Assembly (NCBI RefSeq): GCF_042433515.1
Contig: NZ_JBHLVH010000004.1
Span: 239,766 to 303,765 of the forward strand
Source: Kytococcus schroeteri
GTDB taxonomy: Bacteria > Actinomycetota > Actinomycetes > Actinomycetales > Dermatophilaceae
Length of the DNA: 64,000 bases
Direction of reading: 5' to 3'
Shown: positions 11,215 through 19,237 of the stretch, one piece after another
Layout of the letters: every line of letters begins with the position of its first letter
How positions within the stretch are numbered: position 1 is the stretch's first letter
The notes under the pieces: generated by a model
What the model was told of the DNA's origin: nothing
The model's database searches: none
Seen by the model: the letters and a program-made list of their open reading frames with translations, nothing else
Made by a program: the position numbers and the translations under genes

Positions 11215-12009
11215 ATGCGCCAGTACCTCGACCTGCTCCGCGACGTGCTGGAGAACGGCGTCGCCACCGACGACCGCACCGGCACCGGCACCCTGGCCGT
11301 CTTCGGCCGCCAGGCCCGCTACGACCTGCGCGAGGGCTTCCCGCTGGTCACCACCAAGCGCATCTACCGCAAGGGCGTCGTCGGCGAGCTGCTGTGGTTC
11401 CTGCGCGGGGACACCAACGTCCGCTGGCTGCAGGAGCGCGACATCCACATCTGGAACGAGTGGGCCGACGAGAACGGTGACCTCGGCCCGGTCTACGGCG
11501 CGCAGTGGCGCTCCTGGCCCTCGCCCGACGGCGGCAGCGTCGACCAGATCGCGAAGGTGGTCCGCAGCATCCGGGAGAACCCGGCCTCGCGCCGCCACGT
11601 CGTCAGCGCGTGGAACCCGGCCGAGGTGGACGAGATGGCCCTGCCGCCGTGCCACGCGCTCTTCCAGTTCCACGTGGCCGACGGCCGCCTGAGCTGCCAG
11701 CTCTACCAGCGCAGCGCCGACCTCTTCCTGGGCGTCCCCTTCAACATCGCCAGCTATGCGCTGCTCACCCACATGGTCGCGCACGTCACCGGCCTGGAGG
11801 TCGGCGACTTCGTGCACACGATGGGCGACCTGCACCTGTACTCCAACCACCTCGAGCAGGCCCGCGCGCAGCTCGCCCGGGAGCCGCGTGCGCTGCCGAC
11901 TCTGGAGCTCAACCCCGCCGTGCGGGAGCTGGACGCCTTCGACCTCGAGGACGTGACCGTCCACGGGTACGACCCGCACCCGGCCATCAGCGCCCCCATC
12001 GCGGTCTGA
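11215..12009 (+). CDS. thyA: Thymidylate synthase
   Basis: A 264-residue enzyme that methylates dUMP with 5,10-methylene-tetrahydrofolate, giving dTMP and dihydrofolate. The catalytic cysteine is Cys146 in LPPCHALFQF. Other signatures are RTGTGT near residue 21, LLWFLRGDTN, CQLYQRSADLFLGVPFN and HLYSNH. Length equals E. coli ThyA. The leaderless -10 fixes the start. The next gene encodes the dihydrofolate reductase fusion that would regenerate tetrahydrofolate from its product. Confidence 0.97.
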   Translation: MRQYLDLLRDVLENGVATDDRTGTGTLAVFGRQARYDLREGFPLVTTKRIYRKGVVGELLWFLRGDTNVRWLQERDIHIWNEWADENGDLGPVYGAQWRSWPSPDGGSVDQIAKVVRSIRENPASRRHVVSAWNPAEVDEMALPPCHALFQFHVADGRLSCQLYQRSADLFLGVPFNIASYALLTHMVAHVTGLEVGDFVHTMGDLHLYSNHLEQARAQLAREPRALPTLELNPAVRELDAFDLEDVTVHGYDPHPAISAPIAV

Positions 12010-12081
12010 GCGCCGCCGTGGGGCTGACCCGGGCTGAGCCCGTCGGCGCACCGGCAGCCGCCCGCGGCGGGGCCCACCTGC

Positions 12082-12087
12082 GAGACT
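12082..12087 (+). promoter_or_regulatory. -10 element, leaderless promoter of the Nudix-DHFR gene
   Basis: GAGACT (nAnnnT) ends 6 nt before the ATG at 12094; no Shine-Dalgarno. It indicates that the fusion gene has its own promoter despite lying 84 bases downstream of thyA. Confidence 0.5.
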
Positions 12088-12093
12088 CCCCCC

Positions 12094-13098
12094 ATGCCCT
12101 CCCCGCGCTTCCAGGTCGTCCCGTCCACCTACCTCGTGGTGCTGCGCCAGGCCCCCGACCAGCCCGGCCCCCGCACCGAGGTGCTCCTGCAGCTGCGCCG
12201 CGGCACCGGGTACATGGACGGGTGGTGGGCCTGCGGTGCCGCCGGGCACGTGGAGGCCGGCGAGTCCTTCCTGCAGACCGCCACCCGTGAGGCGGCCGAG
12301 GAGCTCGGCATCGAGGTGCACCTCGACGACCTCGAGCCCGTCAGCGTGCTGCACCGCCACGTGGCGATCTCCACCCCGCTGGAGGAGCGGATCGACGTCT
12401 TCGTGCGTCCCCGCCGCTGGACCGGGGAGCCCGCGCTGCAGGAGCCGGACAAGGCCGCCGACCTGCGCTGGTGGCCGCTGGACGCCCTGCCGGAGCGCAC
12501 CGTGCCGCACGAGGCCCAGGTGCTCACCGCCCTGGCCGAGGCCCACGAGCTCGGCGAGCGCGTGCCCCCGCTCATGACGCGGGGCTTCGACCAGACGCTG
12601 ACGCTCGTGGTGGCCGTGGGAGAGAACGGGGCGATCGGCCGGGACGGCGGGCTGCCGTGGCACCTGCCCGCCGACCTCAAGCACTTCAAGGACACCACCA
12701 TGGGCGGCACGATGGTGATGGGCCGGCGCACGTTCGAGTCGTTCGGGCGGCCGCTGCCCGGACGCCGCCACGTGGTGCTCACCAGCGACCGGGACTGGCT
12801 GCCCGGCGGCCAGGTGGACCCGTGCGACCGGGAGGCCGGCCCCCGCTTCCCCGAGGTGCTCGTGGCCCGCACCTGGGCCGAGGCGCTGCTCATGGCCGGT
12901 GACGGGGAGGTGTTCGTCGTCGGGGGCGCGGGCGTGTTCGCCGACGCGCTGCCGCACGCGGACCGCCTCGTGGTGAGCGAGGTGCACCAGGCCCCGCAGG
13001 ACGCCGACACGTTCTTCCCCGAGATCGGCCCGGACTGGCGCGAGATCTCCCGCCGCCCGGCCGACGGCTTCGAGGTGGTGGAGTACCGCCGGGGCTGA
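12094..13098 (+). CDS. folA: Nudix hydrolase-dihydrofolate reductase fusion protein
   Basis: One 334-residue frame holds two enzymes. Residues 10-155 are a Nudix domain with a canonical box at 51-73 (G..AGES...TATREAAEELGI), preceded by DGWWACGAAGHVE. Residues 169-334 are a complete dihydrofolate reductase: VVAVGENGAIGRDGGLPWHL, then MVMGRRTFESFG, VLTSDR, VFVVGGAGVFADAL and a C-terminal DTFFP...FEVVEYRRG. DHFR reduces the dihydrofolate made by ThyA next door. The Nudix substrate is unknown: dihydroneopterin triphosphate or a non-canonical nucleotide would fit the context, but that is inference. An internal ATG at 12574 could give a separate DHFR, but it has no visible ribosome binding site. 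Confidence 0.92.
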   Translation: MPSPRFQVVPSTYLVVLRQAPDQPGPRTEVLLQLRRGTGYMDGWWACGAAGHVEAGESFLQTATREAAEELGIEVHLDDLEPVSVLHRHVAISTPLEERIDVFVRPRRWTGEPALQEPDKAADLRWWPLDALPERTVPHEAQVLTALAEAHELGERVPPLMTRGFDQTLTLVVAVGENGAIGRDGGLPWHLPADLKHFKDTTMGGTMVMGRRTFESFGRPLPGRRHVVLTSDRDWLPGGQVDPCDREAGPRFPEVLVARTWAEALLMAGDGEVFVVGGAGVFADALPHADRLVVSEVHQAPQDADTFFPEIGPDWREISRRPADGFEVVEYRRG

Positions 13099-13103
13099 GG
13101 GGC

Positions 13104-13122
13104 GCGGGCCCCGGGCCCGCGG
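13104..13122. terminator. Short GC palindrome between convergent genes
   Basis: CGCGGGCCC/GGGCCCGCG symmetry in the 31-base gap between the convergent Nudix-DHFR and HIT genes. No T-run; it could act as a factor-assisted bidirectional terminator. Confidence 0.4.
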
Positions 13123-13129
13123 TGCGGGG

Positions 13130-13624
13130 TCAGCGCCGGTCGCCGAGGCCCGCGTCCAGGGCAGCGGTGATCTCCGCCCGCAGCCCGTCGTGCTCGGCTC
13201 CGAGAGCGCACGAGGCGGCGTCCGGGACCCCCGCCCACCAGGTCACACCAGCGGGCCATCGGACGAGGGGGTCGGGTTCCCAGGCGAAGCGGGGTGTGAC
13301 GTGGGCGTGCAGGAAGGCATCCGTGTTGCCCTGCACCTCGAGGTTGATGCGGCGGTAGGCCGGGTCGCGCCGGCGCACCACGTGCTCCACCGCGCGGGCC
13401 AGCAGCGCGGCATCGGCCAGGAAGTCCTCCTGCCGCTCGACGGTCAGGTCGGTCAGCGTCGTGGCCGTGGGGTCGTCGGTGATGAGCACGCAGTAGCCGG
13501 GGAAGTGCTGCACGTCCCCGATCACGGCGAAGCCGGCCCGGAGGCGGCGCAGCACCGTGGGGTTCTCACCGCGCAGGGCGGAACCCACTCGGTCCCGTCT
13601 CCAGTCGGACGTGGCTGTCGTCAT
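13130..13624 (-). CDS. HIT family protein (diadenosine polyphosphate hydrolase-like)
   Basis: A 164-residue cytosolic protein with the histidine-triad core FLHAHVTPRF near residue 105. There is an upstream substrate region, GYCVLITDDPTATTLTDL, and NLEVQGNTDAFLHAH. HIT proteins hydrolyse nucleotide phosphoramidates or diadenosine polyphosphates; the motif spacing resembles Ap4A hydrolase/galactose-1-P uridylyltransferase-like members rather than HINT. The exact substrate is not known. The start ATG is 5 nt downstream of a TACGAT hexamer, probably a leaderless promoter. Downstream gene of the same strand: none before the convergent folA fusion. Confidence 0.82.
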   Translation of the reverse strand: MTTATSDWRRDRVGSALRGENPTVLRRLRAGFAVIGDVQHFPGYCVLITDDPTATTLTDLTVERQEDFLADAALLARAVEHVVRRRDPAYRRINLEVQGNTDAFLHAHVTPRFAWEPDPLVRWPAGVTWWAGVPDAASCALGAEHDGLRAEITAALDAGLGDRR

Positions 13625-13659
13625 GCCGCATCGTAGACGGGGCAGGCCGAGGCCGTTCC

Positions 13660-14586
13660 TCACCCCAGGTGTAGGGTCCCGCTCACCCGGGTGGCGCACC
13701 GACCGCCCACCCACACGTCGTGCCCGTCGTCCAGGAGCTCCACCCGGCCGGCCCGACCCACGGACCCACCCTGCGCGGCCGTCCACCGTCGCGGCACCCG
13801 GCCACGCTCCCGCATCCACTGCGCCACGGAGGCCTGCAGGCTGCCGGTCACGGCGTCCTCGTGCTGGGAGGTGAAGGCGCGCACCTCGTAGGCGACGCCG
13901 GCACCCGGGTCCGTCTCGACGCCGACGACGCCACAGCGCAGACCCGTCCCCACGAGCGATCCGCCCACGGCCCGCACCGCCTCGGCGTCGGCGAGCTCCA
14001 CCATCCGCCACTGCGGCCCGTTGCTGCCCCACGCGTGGGCCACGACGTCCGCGGCGGTGAGCCCCAGCGCGTCGAGGACGCGGGCCAGGTCGTCCTGGGC
14101 CAACGGGCCGGTGCGGGTGCGCTCCGGGGCGGCGAAGGACAGCAGCGCACCTGCCTGGCCCGTCCGGCCCGGTGCGCCCTCCGTCCCCTCCGCGCCCGCC
14201 CCGTCGCGGCGCACGGTGACCAGCCCGATGCCGCACTCCTGCACCACCGTTCCCGCAGTGCCCCCAGTTCCCACGGTGCCCGTGCCGCCGTCGGAGCGGC
14301 TCCCCGGCACCCCTCCGGCCCCGAGCCAGGCGTGGGCGGCCCCGAGCGTGGGGTGCCCCGCGAACGCGTACTCGGTCACCGGGGTGAGGATCCGCACCCG
14401 GTAGTCGGCGCCCGGCACGGTGGGGCGCAGCAGGAACGCCGTCTCGGAGAACTGGGTCCAGCGGGCGACGGCCTGCAGCTGCTCGTCGGTGAGGTGGTCG
14501 GCGCCGTGCACCACGGCCAGCCCGTTGCCGGTGAACGGGCCGGTGGCGAAGACGTCGACCTCGGTGACCCGGAGCGTGGACCGCAC
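13660..14586 (-). CDS. PhzF family isomerase/epimerase-like protein
   Basis: A 308-residue two-domain PhzF protein. The hallmark residues are present: the catalytic Glu in QFSETAFLL, AFAGHPTLGAAHAWL in the first half, and the Asp/Gly loop EDAVTGSLQASVAQWM in the second. PhzF relatives isomerise small metabolites (phenazine precursors, diaminopimelate-like folds); substrates of this group are mostly unknown, and no phenazine genes lie nearby. The GTG at 14586 is preceded by GGGAGG at ideal spacing, which is why I prefer it to longer in-frame starts. A Gly/Thr-rich insertion (about residues 95-115) is unusual and probably a surface loop. Confidence 0.85.
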   Translation of the reverse strand: MRSTLRVTEVDVFATGPFTGNGLAVVHGADHLTDEQLQAVARWTQFSETAFLLRPTVPGADYRVRILTPVTEYAFAGHPTLGAAHAWLGAGGVPGSRSDGGTGTVGTGGTAGTVVQECGIGLVTVRRDGAGAEGTEGAPGRTGQAGALLSFAAPERTRTGPLAQDDLARVLDALGLTAADVVAHAWGSNGPQWRMVELADAEAVRAVGGSLVGTGLRCGVVGVETDPGAGVAYEVRAFTSQHEDAVTGSLQASVAQWMRERGRVPRRWTAAQGGSVGRAGRVELLDDGHDVWVGGRCATRVSGTLHLG

Positions 14587-14687
14587 GGTGACCTCCCGGA
14601 CTGTGATCTCCCACCGGTCGGCGGGAGTTGGGGACACCCAGCCTCGCATGTGACGCTTCGTGATGCTGTCAATCACCTCAGCACACA

Positions 14688-15095
14688 ATGATGACCTGCG
14701 TGTCCCGCACCTCGTGGAAGCCTGACGAGACCTTCTACCCTTCCCCCACGATGGCCACCCGCGCGCCCGCCGAGACGCTGGCGTACGTGGCCACCTTCCA
14801 GTTCGACGGCGCGGACCAGCCGAACGCGCTGGCCGTGGTGGACCTGGACCCCCAGAGCGCCGCGTACGGCTGCCGCGTTTACTGGACCAACAGCCTCTAC
14901 GGCGCCTGGGACGACGACCTGTATCCCGAGGGCGTGGGTGCGTGGATGGCGAAGGCCGACGTCGACCCGGAGAACGGCGGCATGGTGCTGGACGAGACGT
15001 TCTTCCCGCACGGCGAGGACTTCCGCGGCAACCGGGTGCACCAGGTGCGCCTGCAGGGTGGCGACTCCTCCAGCGACTCGTACTGCTTCCGGTGA
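14688..15095 (+). CDS. Selenium-binding protein / methanethiol oxidase, internally deleted remnant
   Basis: A 135-residue frame that joins the two ends of the SBP56/methanethiol oxidase family, normally about 460-480 residues. Residues 12-65 match the N-terminus (DETFYPSPTMATRAPAE, then LAYVATFQFDG and ALAVVDLDPQSAAYG). From about residue 66 it matches the extreme C-terminus (VYWTNSLYGAWDDDLYPEG, DVDPENGGM, then HQVRLQGGDSSSDSYCFR). Roughly 330 residues of beta-propeller and the cysteine/histidine metal site are missing, joined in frame near 14867-14890. The product is unlikely to work as an oxidase. The start may be the ATG at 14688 or 14691, or the GTG at 14700. It is coupled by GTGA to the next gene. 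Confidence 0.75.
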   Translation: MMTCVSRTSWKPDETFYPSPTMATRAPAETLAYVATFQFDGADQPNALAVVDLDPQSAAYGCRVYWTNSLYGAWDDDLYPEGVGAWMAKADVDPENGGMVLDETFFPHGEDFRGNRVHQVRLQGGDSSSDSYCFR

Positions 15096-15802
15096 CCGGT
15101 GGCGCGAGCCCGGGCGTGCTCCCGGCCCACGGCGGCCACGAGCACGCCCCGGCGGACCTCGGGCTCGGTGACTGGCTCGCCAGCGCCGGGCTCGGGGCCT
15201 TCCACGGGCTGAACCCCGGCATGGGGTGGCTCTTCGCGGTCTCCTTCGGGCTGCAGCAGCGCAGCCGTCGGGCGCTGCTCGGGGCGATCGTGCCGATCGC
15301 CCTGGGGCACGAGCTCTCCGTGCTGCCGACCGCCCTGGTGACCGCAGTGGTCGCCGGGGCGGTCACCCACGCCGTGGCGCTCGGCGTGGTCGCCGTGCTG
15401 CTCGTGGGCTTCGGCGTCTACCTGCTGGGGCGCCGCCGCCACTTCCGCTGGGTGGGCATGCGCCTGGGCTTCTGGGAGCTCGCCTGGTGGTCCTTCCTCA
15501 TGTCCACCACCACCGGCGCGGGGCTGATGCTGGCGCCCGTCGTCGTGGGGGCGGGCGCCCCGACGCCCGAGGGGCTCACGCTGTCGCTGGGCACGGCCCT
15601 GTGGCAGGCGGCCGGGCTGGCCGTCGTCCACGCCCTGGCCATGGCCGTGGTCTCGGCCGCGATGGCGCTGGCCGTGTACGAGGTGATGGGGCTGGAGGTC
15701 CTGCGCAGCCACTGGGTGAACCTCGACCGGCTCTGGGCCTGGACGTTCGTGGTCGCCGGCGTCATCGTCGCGATCACGTGGGCCGTGGCGCTGCTGCTCT
15801 GA
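15092..15802 (+). CDS. Polytopic membrane protein, NicO/UreH-like pattern, coupled to selenium-binding protein
   Basis: A 236-residue membrane protein with about six hydrophobic helices from residue 30 to the C-terminus. The motif FHGLNPGMGWLFAVSFGLQ, followed by IVPIALGHELSVL, resembles the HGxxPGH-type signature of RcnA/NicO metal exporters and UreH-like proteins, but the similarity is loose. Function is unknown. Its GTG start overlaps the selenium-binding-protein stop (GTGA), so the two were translated together, which suggests a shared job such as metal or sulfur handling for the oxidase. An N-terminal His-rich stretch (HGGHEH) could bind metal. Confidence 0.6.
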   Translation: MTGGASPGVLPAHGGHEHAPADLGLGDWLASAGLGAFHGLNPGMGWLFAVSFGLQQRSRRALLGAIVPIALGHELSVLPTALVTAVVAGAVTHAVALGVVAVLLVGFGVYLLGRRRHFRWVGMRLGFWELAWWSFLMSTTTGAGLMLAPVVVGAGAPTPEGLTLSLGTALWQAAGLAVVHALAMAVVSAAMALAVYEVMGLEVLRSHWVNLDRLWAWTFVVAGVIVAITWAVALLL

Positions 15803-15870
15803 GCCCGCGGGCGCCCGCCACGAACGGCGCCACGCCGCGGTCGCCCACCCCGCCCCGCGAAGGGCACCGA

Positions 15871-15909
15871 CGCCCCCACGACCCGAGCCCTGCTCAGGCC
15901 GTGGGGGCG
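15871..15909. terminator. Hairpin overlapping the 3' end of the MFS gene
   Basis: Inverted repeat CGCCCCCACG (15871-15880) with CGTGGGGGCG (15900-15909); the MFS stop codon (15894-15896) is inside the loop. It separates two convergent genes and can serve both. Confidence 0.5.
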
Positions 15910-17492
15910 TTCTCGTCCCGGTGCGCCACGAGGCAGACCGCCGCCAGAGCCCCGAGCACCAGCACGGCGGCGGGCAGCAGCATCGCCTCGCGCAGCGCGG
16001 CGCTCATGGCGTCGGCCACGACGGGCGGCACCTGGCCCCCGGCGTGGGCCATGGCCTCACCGCCGGCCGCGACACCGTCCGCGGACCCGCCGGCGCCGCT
16101 CCCGGCCGAGTCGGCCCCGCCGCCCGACGCAGGAGCGCCACCCGGAGCCCCGCCCGCACCCACGAGGTGCGCCGCCATCCGGGCCTCGATGAGGGCCGCG
16201 ATGGCCGCCGACCCCAGCACCGACCCCACCTGCCGGGTGGTGTTGTACACGCCGGACCCGGCCCCGATGGCGTGCGGCGGCAGGGTGCGCGTGGCCGCGA
16301 CCGACAGCGGCGCCCACACGAAGCAGCTGCTCAGCCCGATGAGCGCCCACGGCGCCAGGAGCAGCAGCAACGGGGTGCCCGGGGAGATCGTGAGGGCCGC
16401 CAGCAGGTAGCCGGCCGCCAGGCCCACCAGGCCGCCCGTGGCCAGGACCCGCGGGTGCAGCCGGTCGACCAGACCGCCGGCCCAGCGGGCCAGCAACATC
16501 GTGACCACGGACGAGGGGGCCAGCACGAGCGCGGCCTGCGTCGGCGACATGCCCCGCACGGACTGCAGGTACAGGATCATCGGGAACGCGGTGGCGATGG
16601 TGGCGAACCCCACCGTCGTGATGGCCAGGTTGGCCAGACTGAAGTTGCGGTGCGCGAAGAGCCCCAGCGGCACCAGCGGCTCGCCCCGCTGCACCGCCTG
16701 CCAGGCCACGAAGGCGCCGAGCACCACGAGGCCCGCGACGATGAGCAGGGGCACGCTCACCCAGCCGATGATGCGGCCCCAGTCGTAGGTCTGACCCTCC
16801 TGGATGCCGAACACCAGCAGGAACATGCCCAGGGCGCTGAGCACCACCCCCAGCCCGTCGAAGCGGTGCGCCCGCTGCTCGAACCGCGGCACGAGCCGGA
16901 CGGCCAGCACGAACGCCAGCACCCCGACCGGCACGTTGACGAAGAAGATCCACTCCCAGCCCACCGAGTCCAGCAGCAGCCCTCCGAGCAACGGCCCCAC
17001 GAGCGTGGCCACGCCAGCGGTCGCGCCCCACGCCGCCATCGCCCGGCCCCGGCGCTCACCGGGGAAGAGCCGCGTCATCACGGCCATCGTCTGCGGGCTC
17101 AGCAGCGCGGCCCCGAGCCCCTGCACCACGCGGGCGGCGACGAGCGCCTCGATGCTGTGCGCCAGCCCGCACCAGGCCGACGCGGCCGTGAAGACCGCCA
17201 GGCCCAGCAGGTAGATGCGGCGCGGCCCGAACCGGTCCCCCAGCCGCCCCGTCACCAGCAGCGGCACCGCGTAGGCGAGCAGGTAGGCGCTGGTCACCCA
17301 GACCACCTGGCTCACGGTGGCGTCGAACTCGCCCATGAGCGCCGGGGTGGCGATGGACACGATGGTGGAGTCCACCAGCACCATGAAGAAGCCCAGGCAC
17401 AGGGCCCACAGCGCCGGCCACGGGTCCACCTCGCCCGGGTGGGGCGCAGCACGGTCCGGCACGGGGTGCGTCGTCGAGGGGTTCGCGGTCAC
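15894..17492 (-). CDS. MFS transporter, DHA2 (14-TM drug:H+ antiporter) family
   Basis: A 532-residue inner-membrane exporter. There are fourteen likely helices, with the DHA2 motif 1 (DSTIVSIATPALMGEF) in the first helix, motif A (GRLGDRFGPRR) and motif C-like GATAGVATLVGPLLGGLL. The region between about residues 440 and 490 is a Gly/Ala-rich loop (GGAPGGAPASGGGADSAGSG) before the last helix. This family exports quaternary ammonium compounds, antibiotics and dyes; the substrate is not predictable here. The GTG start sits 6 nt after a TAGGGT -10, so it is leaderless. No regulator gene is adjacent. Confidence 0.88.
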   Translation of the reverse strand: MTANPSTTHPVPDRAAPHPGEVDPWPALWALCLGFFMVLVDSTIVSIATPALMGEFDATVSQVVWVTSAYLLAYAVPLLVTGRLGDRFGPRRIYLLGLAVFTAASAWCGLAHSIEALVAARVVQGLGAALLSPQTMAVMTRLFPGERRGRAMAAWGATAGVATLVGPLLGGLLLDSVGWEWIFFVNVPVGVLAFVLAVRLVPRFEQRAHRFDGLGVVLSALGMFLLVFGIQEGQTYDWGRIIGWVSVPLLIVAGLVVLGAFVAWQAVQRGEPLVPLGLFAHRNFSLANLAITTVGFATIATAFPMILYLQSVRGMSPTQAALVLAPSSVVTMLLARWAGGLVDRLHPRVLATGGLVGLAAGYLLAALTISPGTPLLLLLAPWALIGLSSCFVWAPLSVAATRTLPPHAIGAGSGVYNTTRQVGSVLGSAAIAALIEARMAAHLVGAGGAPGGAPASGGGADSAGSGAGGSADGVAAGGEAMAHAGGQVPPVVADAMSAALREAMLLPAAVLVLGALAAVCLVAHRDENAPTA

Positions 17493-17498
17493 GCGGCA

Positions 17499-17504
17499 AC
17501 CCTA
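17499..17504 (-). promoter_or_regulatory. -10 element, leaderless promoter of the MFS gene
   Basis: TAGGGT on the minus strand, 6 nt before the GTG at 17492; no ribosome binding site. Confidence 0.6.
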
Positions 17505-17523
17505 GGGCCGAGGACCGACGACC

Positions 17524-18639
17524 TCAGACGTCGAAGTCGACCTCGGCGGTGTCCGTCACCGGGTGGCTCTGGCAGGCCAGCGCGTAGCCGGCCTCCACCT
17601 CGTCGGGCTCCAGCGCGTAGTTGCGGTCCATGCGCACCTCGCCGGCGAGCACCTTGACGCGGCACGTGCCGCACACGCCGCCGGTGCACGAGAACGGCGC
17701 GTCCGGCCGCTCGCGCAGGGTGGCGTCCAGGATGGTCTCCCCGTCCCGGCTCGGCATCGGCACCTCGCTGCGGCGCCCGTCCAGGGTCACGGTCACCACG
17801 GCCTCCGGCGGGGCGGAGGTGTCCACCGGCTCCGGGGCGGACTGCGGCGGGGCGTCCTCCACGTGGAAGACCTCGTGGTGCACGACCTCCTCGGCGACGC
17901 CCTTGGCCGCCAGCAGCTCGCGGGCGGTCTCCACCATCCCGAACGGACCGCACAGGTACCAGTGGTCCACCTGGTCCACCGGCACCAGCGTGGAGAAGAT
18001 GCGCTCCAGCCGCTCGGCGTCGATGCGGCCGTGGAGCAGCTCCACCTCCTGCGGCTCGCGGGAGAGCACGTTGAGCAGCTGGAAGCGCCCCGGGTACTGG
18101 TTCTTGTAGTCCGCCAGCTCCTCGAGGAACATGATCGAGTCCGTGCGGCGGTTGCCGAAGATCAGCGTGGCGCGCGAGCCGGGCTCCTCCTCCAGCAGGG
18201 TGCCCAGCAGGCTCATGACCGGCGTGATGCCCGAACCGGCCGCGATGGCCACGTGGTGGCGCACCGCATCGGGCTGCGAGGGGTTCACGAAGGTGCCCAT
18301 CGGGGTCATCACCTGCAGCTCGTCCCCCTCGGACACGTGGTCCACGAGCCAGTTGCTCATCACGCCCTGTGGCACCGTGGAGACCGCCACGCGCACGTGC
18401 TTGTCGCGCAGGGCGCGCGAGCGCGGCAGGCAGATGGAGTACGACCGGCGCACGTCCACCCCGTCGATCTCGGCGCGCAGCGTCAGGTGCTGCCCGGGCT
18501 CGAAGGCGAAGTCCTCGGCCAGCTCGTCGGGCACGTCGAAGGTGATGGCCACCGAGGTGTCCGTCAGCCGCTCGACCCTGGCCACCCTCAGGGGGTGGAA
18601 GGTCGCGCGGCGTCGGGTCGGGGTGCTCAGGGGGCTCAT
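17524..18639 (-). CDS. paaE: Phenylacetyl-CoA epoxidase subunit PaaE (reductase)
   Basis: A 371-residue electron-transfer subunit that passes electrons from NADPH to the di-iron PaaA. A ferredoxin-NADP reductase module (about 10-245) has the FAD motif RSYSICLP and the NAD(P) motif GSGITPVMSLL. It is followed by a C-terminal plant-type 2Fe-2S domain (about 275-371) with CTGGVCGTC and a fourth Cys in YALACQSHP. Last gene of paaABCDE; it starts 52 bases after paaD with its own GGAGAGAG, unlike the overlapping upstream genes. Confidence 0.96.
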   Translation of the reverse strand: MSPLSTPTRRRATFHPLRVARVERLTDTSVAITFDVPDELAEDFAFEPGQHLTLRAEIDGVDVRRSYSICLPRSRALRDKHVRVAVSTVPQGVMSNWLVDHVSEGDELQVMTPMGTFVNPSQPDAVRHHVAIAAGSGITPVMSLLGTLLEEEPGSRATLIFGNRRTDSIMFLEELADYKNQYPGRFQLLNVLSREPQEVELLHGRIDAERLERIFSTLVPVDQVDHWYLCGPFGMVETARELLAAKGVAEEVVHHEVFHVEDAPPQSAPEPVDTSAPPEAVVTVTLDGRRSEVPMPSRDGETILDATLRERPDAPFSCTGGVCGTCRVKVLAGEVRMDRNYALEPDEVEAGYALACQSHPVTDTAEVDFDV

Positions 18640-18691
18640 CTCTCTCCAGGGTCTCGCAGGGTGTTCTCGGGTCGGGTCACGACGGCGGGCC

Positions 18692-19237
18692 TCACAGCGG
18701 CTTGAACTCGTCGAACGGCTCGCGGCAGGCGCGGCAGCGGCGCAGGGCCTTGCAGGCGGTGGAACCGAAGCGGGCCAGCTCCTCGGTGTCCGCCGAACCG
18801 CATGCCGGGCAGCGCACCTGGCGCACCTGCAGCTGCAGGCCCACCGGCCCGTCGGCGGGCCCGGACCGTGCTGCGCCGGCCGGGCCGGGCGGGGCGATGC
18901 CGAAGGCGCGCAGCTTCTCGCGGCCCTCGTCGGTCATCCAGTCGGTGGTCCACGGCGGGTCGAGCCGGCGCTCCACCTCGGGATCCCAGCCGCGCAGGGC
19001 CACCGCGCGGGCCACCTGGCCCTCCATGACCTCCATGGCCGGGCAGCCGGAGTACGTGGGTGTCATGACCACGTGCACCGTGCCGCGGTCCTCGTCGGCC
19101 TCCACCGAGCGCAGGACGCCCAGGTCCGCCAGCGTGATGACGGGGATCTCCGGGTCGGGGACCGACTCCAGGGCCCGGAGCACCTCCTCGACCGGGGCGC
19201 GCCCCGCCCCGGCCGCCGGCAGGTCCGCCCCGGTCAC
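18692..19237 (-). CDS. paaD: Phenylacetyl-CoA epoxidase subunit PaaD
   Basis: A 181-residue SufT/MIP18-like (DUF59) protein thought to mature or assemble the iron centre of the epoxidase. The N-terminal half has the family core ALESVPDPEIPVITLADLG and TPTYSGCPAMEVM; the C-terminus is a zinc-ribbon-like element with CPACGS and CRACREPFDEFKPL. The GTG start overlaps the paaC stop (GTGA). Confidence 0.95.
   Translation of the reverse strand: MTGADLPAAGAGRAPVEEVLRALESVPDPEIPVITLADLGVLRSVEADEDRGTVHVVMTPTYSGCPAMEVMEGQVARAVALRGWDPEVERRLDPPWTTDWMTDEGREKLRAFGIAPPGPAGAARSGPADGPVGLQLQVRQVRCPACGSADTEELARFGSTACKALRRCRACREPFDEFKPL

Noticed and set aside
8611..12987. A 1458-codon open frame on the minus strand covering bioF plus sequence antisense to thyA and folA
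   Set aside because: Only the last 387 codons match a protein family; the rest is out of frame with bioA and antisense to thyA/Nudix-DHFR. High GC keeps stops rare.
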